A DNA stretch of 64,000 nucleotides from Chamaelirium japonicum (lineage: Eukaryota > Streptophyta > Magnoliopsida > Liliales > Melanthiaceae). This document shows positions 33,671 through 44,888 of the stretch, piece after piece. The stretch's first letter is position 1, and every line of letters begins with the position of its first letter. The position numbers and the translations under genes are program-made. The notes beneath the pieces are model-generated. The model was not told the origin of the DNA and searched no databases. It was given only the letters and a program-made list of their open reading frames with translations. The stretch lies in the NCBI GenBank assembly GCA_947650365.1, contig CANTAL010000002.1:999501-1063500 (forward strand), given 5' to 3'.

Positions 33671-36600
33671 ATGTCGAGCCCAGCCGACCAGTCGCAAAAA
33701 AATGGAGAGAGAAACAAAGACAGAAGAGAGTGAAGAGAACAGGAAGATAAACAAAGGTAGAAGAGAGAAGAAGTCCCGCTCCAGTCCATTGGCCATGGGT
33801 ATAGGTGTGAAGTTAGAAGGAATCTAAATTTGATAACTTTACTTTTGTCTCCGTTTTCTTTTGACTGGTCGGCTAGGCTCGAAATATTCATGCTGATAAC
33901 ATGTTATGAAATGGGAGAAAGAGAGAAGTAAATGAAGAGATAAACGAAGATAGAAGAGAGAAGAAGTCCTGCTCTCTCTAGTTTAAAATAATTTTCTATC
34001 TTTTTTCTATCAATACTTATTTATTTTATTTTATACTATAAAATAAAAAGAGAGAAACAAAGATAATGGGGAGAGAAACAGGGAAAAAAACAAAAGATAA
34101 CATGTTATGAGATGGGAGAAAGAGAGAACTGTCAAACGTGCCCTACCCTAAAGGGGTGGTATATTATTTATAGGGTAAGTGTTATGAGATGGGAGAAAGA
34201 AAGAGCCATCAAACGTACCCTATGCTAAAGGGATCGAATATTATTTATAGGGTAAGCTTACTTAGGGCCTAAGAAATCTATGAGAAACACTAATCCATGG
34301 GAGAAGAGAGTAAAGAATGGAGAGATTTAATTATATTTTTGAGAAGTAGAGTTTTGGAATTTAGATTCCTTCTTAATTAAACTAGACATGTTATAAGCAT
34401 GAACATATCGAGCCCAGCCGACCAGTCGTAAGAAAATAAAGAGAGAAACGAAGATAGATGTAGAGTTTTGGAATTTATATTCCATCTTACTTCACACCTA
34501 TATCCATGGCCAATAGATTAGAGCATGACTTCTTCTTTTTTCATTTATCTCTCCGTTCTCTTCTCTCTTCTTCTCTCTCTTCTGTCTTCGTTTCTCTCTT
34601 CATTTTCTTACGACTGGTCGGCTCGGCTCGACATGTTCGTGCATATAATATGTTATGATATGGAAGAAAAAAAGAGCCGTCAAACATACCCCACCCTAAA
34701 GTGGTCGTGTATTACTTATAGGGTACGCTTACTTAAGGCATAAGCAATTTATGGGAAACCCTACTCCATAGGAGAAGAGAAAAAAGAACAGCGATGTATA
34801 ATTATATTATTGAGAAATAGAGTTTTGGAATTCAGATTCCTTCTAACTTCAAACCTATACCCGTGGTCAATGGACTGGAGCAGGACTTCTTCTCTCTTTG
34901 TTTACCTCTCTATCTATTTTCTTGAGACTGGTCGGCTGTGCTCGACATGTTCGTATAAATAACGTGTTATGAAATGGGAGAAAGAGCTGTCAAGCGTGCC
35001 CCACCATAAAGGGATCGTATAAATATTGAGAAGTGGAGTTTTGGAATTTAGATTCCTTTTTAATTCAAACCTATAGTCGTGGCCAATGGACTAGAGCTGG
35101 ACTTGTTCTCTCTTTTATCTTTGTTTATCTCTTAATTCTCTTATCTCTTCTTCTCACTCTTCTGTCTTCGTTTATCTCTCTATTTTCTTGCGACTGGTCG
35201 GCTGGACTCGACATGTTCGTACTGATAACGTGTTATGAGATAGGATAAAGAGAGAGTCGTTAAACATGCCCTACCCTAAAGGGGTCATATATTATTTATA
35301 GGGTAAGCTTACTTAGGGCTTAACCAATCTATGGGAAACCCTAATCCATAGGAGAAGAGATAAGAAAACAGAGAGATTTAATTAAATTATTGAGAAGTGT
35401 AGTTTTGGAATTTAGATTCATTCTTACCTCACACATATCCCATGGCGAATGGACTGAAGTAGGACTTTTCTCTCTCTTTTTTTTGTTTATCTCTCTATTC
35501 TATTCTCACTTGTCATAACATATTATTAGCACGAACATATCGAGCCCAGCCGACCAGTCATAAGAAAATAGAGAGAGAAACAAAGACAGAAGTGAGAGAA
35601 GAAGAGAGAAGAGAACAGAGAGATAAACAAAAAGAGAAGAGAGAAGATTTCCTGCTCCAGTCTATTAGCCACAGGTATAGGTGTGAAGTAAGAATGAATC
35701 TAAATTCTGAAACTCTATAAAAGAGAAAGAAGAAGAGAGAAGAGAACAGAGAGATAAATGATGTGAGAAGAAAGAAAAAGTCTTGCTCCAATCCATTGGC
35801 CACGGCTACAAGTGTGAAGTCAGAAGGAATCTAAATTCCAAAACTCCATTTCTATCTTCGTTTCTCTCTCTGTTTTCTTGTGACTGGTCGGTTGGGCTCG
35901 ATATTTTCGTATTGATAACATGTTCTGAGATGGGAGAAAGAGAGAGCTATCAAACATGCCCCTCCCTAAAGGGGTCGTATATTATTTATAAGAAAAGATT
36001 AATTAGGGCCAAAGCAATCTATGGAAAATCCAAATCCATGGGAGAGATCTGACGGTGGATATCCATCCTTCTTATCGCACACCTAAACCTATGGCCAATG
36101 GACTTGAGCATGAATTTTTCTCTTTTTTCTTTTCTCTTTTCTCTCTTTGTTTATCTTTTTGTTCTCTTCTCTCTTCTTCTCTCTCTGATGACTTTGTTTC
36201 TCTCTCCATTTTCTTGCGACTGGTCGACAGGGCATAATATATTCGTGCTGATAACATGTTATGAGATGGGAGAAAAAAAGAGAAGAGAACGGAAAGATAA
36301 ACGAAGAGAGAAGAGAGAAGAAGTCTTACTTAATTCTATTGGCCATGGGTATAGATGTGAAGTAAGAAAGATGGCTGTCCATCGTCGGATCTCTCCCATG
36401 GATTAGGATTTTGTATAGATTGCTTAGGCCCTAAGAAAGCTTATCAGTATGAACATATCAAGCCTAGACGACCAGTCACAAGAAAATGGAGAGAGAAACG
36501 AAGACAGAAGTGGAGTTTAGAAATTTAGATTCCTTTTTACTTCACACCTATACCCGTGGCCAAAGAACTAGAGTAGGACTTCTTCTCTCTTCTCTCTTCA

Positions 36601-39600
36601 TTTATCTCTTCGTTCTCTTCTATCTTATTATCTCTCTTCTTTGGAAATTTGGAATTTAGATTCCTTCTTACTTTACAGCTATACCCATGGCCAATGGACT
36701 GAAATAGGACTTCTTCTCTCTTCTCTCTTTGTTTATCTCTCTGTTATTTCTCTCTCTCTATTATCATTTCTCTCTCCGTTTTCTTGTGACTGGTCGGTTG
36801 GGCTCAACATGTTCGTATTGATAATGTCTTGTGAGAAGAGAGAAGAGAACTAAGAGATAAACAAAGAGACAAGAGAGACAAAGTCCAATTCTAGTCCATT
36901 CGCCATGGGTATAGATGTGAAGTAAGAAGGAATCTAAATTCCAAAACTCCACTTCTTAATAATATAATTAAATCTCTCTGTTCTCTTCTCTCTTCTTCTA
37001 TGAATTAGGGTTTCCCATAGATTGTATAGGATCTAAGTAAGCTTACTCTATAAATAATATACGACCTTTTTAGGGTGCGACACGTTTGATGGCTCTCTCT
37101 TTCTCCCATATCATAATACTTTATCAACACAAATATGTCGAGTCCAGCCGACCAATCGCAAGAAAACAGTGAGAGAAATAAAGAAAGAAGTGGAGTTTTG
37201 GAATTTAGATTCCTTCTTACTTCACACCTATACCCGTGGCTAATGGACTGGAGCAGGACATCTTCTCTCTTCTCCCTTTATTTATCTCTCTATTCTTTTC
37301 TCGCTTCTTATCTCTCTTTTGTCCTCGTTAAACTCTATTTCTTCTCTTTATAAATAGATAGAGAGATGAAGATAGAAGAGAAAGAAGAAGAGAGAAGAGA
37401 ACATAGAGATAAATAAAGAGAGAAGAAAGAAGAAGTCCTGCTCCAGTCCATTGGCCACGAGTATAGGTGTGAAGCTTTCTTTTCTCTCTTTATTTATCTC
37501 TCCGTTCTCTTCTCGCTTCTTATGTCTCTTCTGTCTTCGTTAGACTCCTCTTCTTCTCTTAAATGGATAGAGAAATATAGACAGAAGTGAGAAAAGAAGA
37601 GAAAAGGAACGAAAAGATAAATGAAGAGAGAAGAGAGAAAAAGTCGTACTCCAGTCTATTGGTCACGGGTATAGATGTGAAGTAAGATGGAATCTAAATT
37701 CCAAAACTCCACTTCTATCTTCGTTTCTCTTTCTGTTTTCTTACGACTGGTCAGCTGGGCTTGATATGTTCGTGCTGATAACGTGTTATTAGATGGGAGA
37801 AAGGAAGAGCCGTCAAATGTGCCCCACCCTAAAGGGTTCATATATTATTTATAGGGTAAGCTTACTTAGGTCCTAAGCAATCTATATGAAACCCTAATCC
37901 ATGGGAGAAGAGAGAAGAGAATGGAGAGATTTAATTATATTATTTAGAAGTGGTGTTTTGGAATTTAGATTCCATCTTACTTCACACCTTTACCCAAGGC
38001 AAATGGACTAGAGCAGTACTTCTTCTCTATTCTTTCTTTATTTATCTCTCTCTTCTTTTCTCTCTTCTTCTTTTTTCTCACAACTCGTTATCAGCACATA
38101 CATATCGAGCCCAGCCGACTAGTCACAAGAAACCGGAAAAAGAAACAAAGACAGAAGAGAGAGAAGAAGAGAGAAGAGAATAGAGAGATAAATAATTTAA
38201 ATAATATATTTAAATAATTTAGTTAAATTCTAAATAGTGGTCAGCTGGACTCGACATATTCATGCTGATAACATGTTATGAGAAAAAAGAAGAAGAAAGA
38301 AGAGAATGGAGAGAAAATCAAAGAAAGAAGAGAGAAGAAGTCTTGCTCCAGTTCATTATCCATGGGTATAGGTGTTAAGTAAGAAGAAATCTAAATTACA
38401 AAACTCTACTTCTTAATAATATAATTGAATCTCTCTGTTCTCTTCTCGCTTCTCCCATGGATTAGGGTATCTCTTAATATTGGAACTTAGGGCCTAAGCA
38501 ATTCGGGTATGCCACTTCTTACTATCGAGCCCAGCCGACCAGTCGTATCTATCTCTTCTGTCTTCGTTTATCTCTTCGTTCTATTCTCTCTTTTTCTCTC
38601 TCTTCTATGGAGTTTTGGAATTTAGATTACTTCTTACTTCATACTTGTACCCATAGCGAATAGATTGGAGAAATACTTCTTTTCTCTTCTCTCTTTGGAG
38701 AGATAAGAGAAAAGAAGAAAGAAAAGAACAGAGAGATAAATGAAGAGAGAAGAGAGAAGTCCTGCTCCAGTCCATTGACCACGGATATAAGTGTGAAGTA
38801 AGAAGGAATCTAAATTCCAAAACTCCTCTTCTGTCTTTATTTCTCTCTCTATTTTTTTGTGACTGGTCGGCTGGGCTAAATATTATTGTGCTGATAATAT
38901 GTTGTGAGATGGGAGAAAGAGAGAGCCATTAAACATGCCCTACTCTAAAGGAGTTATATATTATTTATAGGGTAAGTGTTGTGAGATGAGAGAAAGAGAG
39001 AGCCGTTAAATATGCCCCACATTAAAGTGGTCGTTTATTATTTATAGGGTAAGCTTACTTATAGCCTAAGCAATCTATGGGAAACCCTAATCCATGGGAG
39101 AAGAGAGAAGAGAACGACGATATTTTATTATATTATACGACCCCTTTAGGGTGAAACAAGTTTGATGGCTCTCTCTTTCACCCATCTCACAACACCTTAA
39201 TTAGTAAACTTAATTATTAAATTATTTAAATTATTTAATAAATAAATAAATATTTAATTTAATTAAAAAATTTATAGTAACATTACTATGATAATTATAT
39301 TAACGTTGAGATGATACTATTGAGAAGTGGAGTTTTAGAATTTAAATTCCGTCTTACTTCATACCTATACCCGTGGCGATAATCAATATATATAATTAAA
39401 TATTTATAAGGTAAGCTTACTAATTAAGAGAATTGATTTAATAATTATTTAAATAAATGAATAATATGACCCCTTTAGGGTGGGGCACGATAGATCGGAT
39501 AGATGTCCACCATCGAATCTCTTCCATGGATTAGGGTTTTCTATAGATTGCTTAGGCCCTAAGTAAGCTTACCCTATAAATAATATACGATTCCTTTAGG

Positions 39601-39734
39601 GTGGGGCACGTTTGATGGCTCTCTCTTTGTTACATCTTACAACACATTATCAGTATGAACATGTCGAGCCCAACCGACCAGTCACAAAAAAACGGAGAGA
39701 GAAACGAAGACAGAAGAGAGAGAAGAAGATATAG

Positions 39735-40186
39735 TTCAAAAAATAATAATTTAAATAAATTACAATATAATTAAATAATTAAAAAAAAATATTAATTTAT
39801 AAAATATTGATTGAAATAAATAAAAAAATTAATTATTTAATTAACTAATAAAATAAAATAATAATTTAATAACTATTTACTTATTATTTAAATAATAAGG
39901 TAATTATTTGAATATATAAATAATAAAATGTTTTTTTAAATAACTTATTTTTTTTAAATAATAAAATTAATATTATTTATTTTATTATTTAAATAATAAA
40001 TAAATTATTTAAATAATTTAAATATGTAGTTATATAGATAATTAAATATTTATTTAATTATTTAATTTATTAAAAAAATTAAATTAATTAAATAATAGGA
40101 AGTAAAGAAGGAAGATGATGCATACCCGAATTTTTTGCTTTAAAAAGAATTTATATTTTTCTTTAAAAAATTAAAAATATTACAAC
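39735..40186 (+). repeat. AT-rich Z block, left part missing
   Basis: AT-rich sequence entered abruptly from a GA tract (GAAGAAGATATAGTTC) and ending with GGAAGTAAAGAAGG, GAATTTTTTGCTTTA and ATTACAAC. It is paired with the reversed block 57220-57680, which has the same abrupt entry. Confidence 0.8.
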
Positions 40187-40353
40187 TGTTTTGAGATCGT
40201 TCAATCGGATGGCTGTCCACTGTCGGATCTCTCCCATGGATTAGGATTTCCTTTAGATTGTATAGGCTCTAAGTAAGCTTACCCTATAAATAATATATGA
40301 CCCCTTTTGGGTGAGCACATTTGATTGCTTTCATTTTCTTTCATCTTACAACA
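40187..40353 (+). repeat. LTR-like module, complete
   Basis: 167 bp from TGTTTTGAGATCG to CATCTTACAACA, with GATTAGGATTTCC and CCCTATAAATAATATATGAC. CGTTATCAGCATGAACATG follows directly. Mirror partner at 57052-57219. Confidence 0.8.
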
Positions 40354-42904
40354 CGTTATCAGCATGAACATGTCGAGCCCAACCGACCAGTCATAAGAAA
40401 ACAGAGAGAAACAAAGACAGAAGAGAGAGAAGAAAAAAGAAGAGAACGGAGAGATAAATAAAAAGAGAAGAGAGAAGAAGTCCTACTCTAGTCCATTCAC
40501 CACTGGTATAAGTATAAAGTAAGAAAGAATCTAAATTCCAAAACTCTACTTCTTAATATTTATATAACCCCTTTAGGGTGGGGTACGTTTGACGGCTCAC
40601 TTTTTCTTCATCACAAAACACGTTATTAGCACGAACATACCGAGCCCAACCGACCAGTTACAAGAAAATAGAGAGAGAAAGGAAGACAGTAGAGAGATAA
40701 AAGATGGGGAAATAAATGAAGAGAGAAGATAGAAGAAGTCCTGTTCTAATCCATTGCCCACGGGTATAGGTGTGAAGTAAGAAGAAATCTAATTAGCGTA
40801 GGGCACGTTTGATGACTCTCTCTTTCTCCCATCTTACAACTTGTTATCAGCACGAATATGTCGAGCCCAGCTGACCAATCATAAGAAAACAGAGAGAGAA
40901 ACGAAGACAGAAAAGAGAGAAGAAGAAAAAAGAAAATAGAGAGATAAACGAATAGAGCAGAGAGAAGAAGTCCTGCTCCAGTCTATTCGCCATGGGTATA
41001 TGTATGAAATAAGAAGGAATCTAAATTCCAAAACTCCACTTCTCACTAATATAATTAAATCTATCCGTTCTCTTCTCTCTTTCCCATGGATTTGGGTTTT
41101 TCATAGATTGCTTAGGCCCTAAGTAAGCTTACCCTATAAATAAAATACGACCCCTTTAGGGTGGGGCATGTTTGACGGCTCTCTCTTTCTCCCATCTAAT
41201 AACATGTTATCAGCACGAACATATCTTGCCCAATCGACCAGTCACAAGAAAACAAAGAGAGAAACGAAGAGAAAAGAGAGAGAAAAGAACAAAGAATTAA
41301 TTATGTAAATAGTCTCTTCTCACACGGGTATATGTGTGAAGTAAGAAGGAATCTAAATTCCAAATCTCCACAAAAGAGAGAGAAGAAAAGAGAAGAAAAT
41401 GAAGAGATAAATAAAGAGACAAAAGAGAAGAAGTCTTACTCCAGTCTATTGGCCACGGGTATAGTTGTTAAGTAAAAAAGAATCTAAATTCCAAAACTCC
41501 ACTTTTCAATATTTATACAACTCTTTTAGGGTGGGGTACGTTTGACGGCTCTCTTTTTCTCCCATCTCATAACACTTTATCAACACGAACATGTCGAGCC
41601 CCGCCGACCAGTCATAAGAAAACGGTGAGAGAAACGAAGACAAAAGAGAAAAAAGAAGAGAGAAGAGAACAGAGATATAAACAAAGAGAGAAGAGAGAAG
41701 AAGTCCTTCTCCAGTCTATTTGCCACGGGTATAGGTGTGAAGTAAGAAGAAATCTAAATTCTAAAACTCTACTTCTGTCTTCATTTCTCTCTTCATTTTC
41801 TTACGACTGGTCGGCTGGGCTCGATATATTTGTGCAGATAATGTGTTATGAAATAGGAGAAAGTGAGAGTCATCAAACGAACCCCACCCTAAAGAGGTCG
41901 TATATTATTTATAGGGTAAGCTTACTTAGGGCCTAAGCAATCTATAGGAAATCCTAATCCATGGGAGAAGGGATAAAAGAACGGAGAGATTTAATTATAT
42001 TATTGAGAAATGGAGTTTTAGAATTTAGATTCCTTCTTACTTCATATTTATACCCGTGGCCAATAGACTTCATTACGATTTCTTCTCTCTTCTCTCTTCG
42101 TTTATCTCTATGTTCTTTTCTCTATTCTTCTCTCTCTTTTGTCTTCGTTTCTCTCTCTGTTTTCTTGTGACTGGTCGGCTGGGCTCAATATGTTTGTGCT
42201 GATAACGTGTTGTAAGATGGGAAAAAGAAAGAGACGTCAAACATGCCCCACCCTAAAGGGGTCATATAAATATTTAGTAGTAGTGTTTTGAAATTTAGAT
42301 TCCTTCTTACTTCACCCCTATAATCATGGCCAATGGACTGAAGCAGGAATTCTTCACTCTTCTCTCTTCGTTTATCTCTCTTTTCTCTTCTCTCTTCTTC
42401 TCTATCTTGTATCTTCGGTTCTCTCTCCGTTTTCTTGTGACTGGTCGATTGGGCTCGATATGCTCGTGTTGATAACGTATTGTCCGATGAGAAAAAGAGA
42501 GAGTCGTCAAATATGCCCCACCTTAAAGGGGTCGTATAGTATTTATAGGGTAAGATTACTTAGGACCAAAACAATTTATCGAAAACCCTAATCCATGGGA
42601 GAAGAGAGAAGAGAACAAAGAGATTTAATTATATTAATTAGAAGTTGAGTTTTAGAATTTAGATTTCTTCTTACTTCACACCTATACCCATAGCGAATGG
42701 ACTGGAGTGGGACTTCTTCTCTCTTCTCTCTTCATTTATCTCTCCGTTCTCTTCTCTATTCTTCTCTCTTCTCACTACATGTTATCAGCACAAACATGTC
42801 GAGCCCAGTTGACCAGTTACAAGAAAACGGTGTAAGAAACAAAGACAGAAAAGAAAGAATAAGAGAAAGGAGAACGGAGAGATAAATGAAGAGAAAAGAA
42901 GATA

Positions 42905-43060
42905 AATAAAATATTTTTCATACTCATAAATTTATATAAATTATTTAAATATTTAAATAATAATATTGAGATAATACTATTTAAATATTTAAAGAAATAA
43001 TATATTTTATAATATTTAAGAAAATATTAATTAAAATAAATAAAATAAATAAGCAATCTT
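42905..43060 (+). repeat. K linker
   Basis: Starts near TAAAATATTTTTCATACTCA and ends AATAAGCAATC. It lies 5.79 kb before the K linker at 48696. Confidence 0.75.
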
Positions 43061-43768
43061 CTATCTCATAACAAGTTCTCAGCATGAATATGTCGAGCCC
43101 AGCGGACCAGATACAAGAAAATAGAGAGAGAAACGAAGACAAAAGAGAGAGAAGTAGAGAGAAGAGAATGGAGAGACAAATAAAAAGAAAAGAGAGAAGA
43201 AGTCCTACTCTAGTTTATTCGCCACGGTTATAGGTATAAAGTAAGAAGAAATCTAAATTCCAACAATCCATATCTCAATAATATAATTAGATCTCTCTAT
43301 TATCTTTTCTCTTCTCCCATGTGTTAGGGTTTCCTATAGATTGCTTAGGCCCTTAGTAATCTTACCCTATAAATAATATATAACCCCTTTAGGGTGGGGC
43401 ACATTTGACGGTTCTCTCTTTCTTTCATCTCACAATATATTATCAACACGAACATGTCGAGCCCAGCCGACCAGTAATAAGAAAATAGAGAGAAAAACGA
43501 AGACAAAAGAGAGAGCAGAAGAGAGAAGAGAACGAAAAGATAAACGAGGAGAGAAGAGAGAAAAAGTCCAACTCCAATCCATTGGCCACAGGTATATATG
43601 TGAAATAAGAAGGAATCTAAATTCCAAAACTCCACAGAAGAGAGAGAAGAAGAGAGAAAAGAACGAAAAGATAAATGAAGAGAAAAGAGAGAAGAAGTCC
43701 TACTCAAGTCCATTGGCCATGGGTATAGGTGTAAAAAAAGAAGGAATCTAAATTTCAAAACTCTACTT

Positions 43769-44662
43769 CTCAATAGTATCATCTTAACGTTATTATGATT
43801 ATCATAATAATGTTACAATAACTTTTTTAACTAAATTAATTAATTATTTAAATATTAAATATTTTAATAATTTAAAATTTTTAATAAATAATTTTTTAGT
43901 AAAATAATTAATTTATTGACTTATTTAAATATTTAATTTAATTTATTATTTTATTTATTTATTTATTATTATATTATTAAATCATGAAACAATGTAACTA
44001 TTTATTTATTTAAATTATTAAATAAATAAATAATAATTAAATTATATATTTAATTAATTATTTTTTTATATGTTATTTTATAAAATTTTATTTTATTTTT
44101 AAATAATTAAATAATTATTTAATTATTGAAATATTTAAAAACTAATTTAGTGAAAAAATATATTAAATAGATTATTTACTAAAACAAATAAATAATTTAA
44201 TTATTAAATAATTTATAGTTAAATAAATAATAATAAAGTAAATTTTTATGTAATTAAATAATTAAATAATTATTTTATTAAATTATAAAATATTAATTAC
44301 AATTAAATAAAAAATTAATTATTTATTTAATTAATAAAATAAAAAAATAATTTAATAAATATATACTAATTATTTAACTTGTTAGTTAATTATTTGAATA
44401 TATAAATAATAATTTTTTTAATTAAATAAATAAATTTTTAAATAAAAAAATAAATACTTATTTATTTTAATATTTGAAATATAAATAAATAATTTAGTTA
44501 TTTAATTATATATATAATTAAAAAAAAATTTAATTATTTAATTTATTAAACTAATTAAATTAATTAAATAATAGGAAGTAATAAAGGAAGATGAGTCATA
44601 CCCGAATTTTTTACTTTAAAAATAATTTATATTTTTTTTATAAAAATTTAAGACATTACAAC
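43769..44662 (+). repeat. AT-rich Z block, full length
   Basis: From CTCAATAGTATCATCTTAAC to GACATTACAAC, about 0.9 kb of AT-rich sequence with the GGAAGTAATAAAGG tail near 44575. No coding potential. Confidence 0.8.
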
Positions 44663-44888
44663 TGTTATGAGATCGTTCGATGGGAAGGCTATATATCGTC
44701 GGATCTCTCCCATGGATTAGGGTTTCCTATAGATTGCTTAGGCCTTAAGTAAACTTATACTATAAATAATATACGACCCCTTTCCCATAGATTGCTTAGG
44801 CCCTAAGTAGGCTTACCCTATAAATAATATACGTCCCCTTTAGGGTGGGGCTCGTTTGACGGCTCTCTCTTTCTCCCATCTAACAATA
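44663..44888 (+). repeat. LTR-like module with 59-bp internal duplication
   Basis: 226 bp, TGTTATGAGATCG to CATCTAACAATA. Two copies of CATAGATTGCTTAGGCC...ATAATATACG lie in tandem. There is one GATTAGGGTTTCC upstream of both. Confidence 0.8.

Larger units (their letters stand above)
31966..34899. repeat. Rearranged array modules
   Basis: Mixed modules. They include a forward promoter-like fragment (32080-32220), reverse modules (32220-32420), a forward module fragment (32590-32700), a reverse LTR-like module (32777-32942) with adjoining reversed Z end, a Z/W-left fragment (33178-33290), a Z tail (about 33305-33487), a complete LTR-like module (33488-33654), and reverse modules with a doubled TAGGGTAAG segment near 34120-34260. 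A shared odd doubling is also at 38945-39060. No gene is visible. Confidence 0.7.
34900..41769. repeat. Large inverted duplication, left arm
   Basis: This region returns as reverse complement in 55320-64000. Paired landmarks with rare variants: 34950-35010 with 63850-63925; 36055-36100 with 62735-62800; 37320-37365 with 61430-61480; 38185-38245 with 60560-60625; 38466-38540 with 58670-58745; 39375-39500 with 57920-58040; 40670-40690 with 56720-56740; 41305-41340 with 56060-56100. Between 38245 and 38466 the right arm carries about 1.6 kb more. The content is modules in both orientations plus a Z block and an LTR-like module. Confidence 0.85.

Noticed and set aside
33655-33671. A tRNA gene or tRNA-derived SINE
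   Set aside because: The tRNA-Ile resemblance covers only about 16 bases. No A/B box pair or cloverleaf can be drawn around it.
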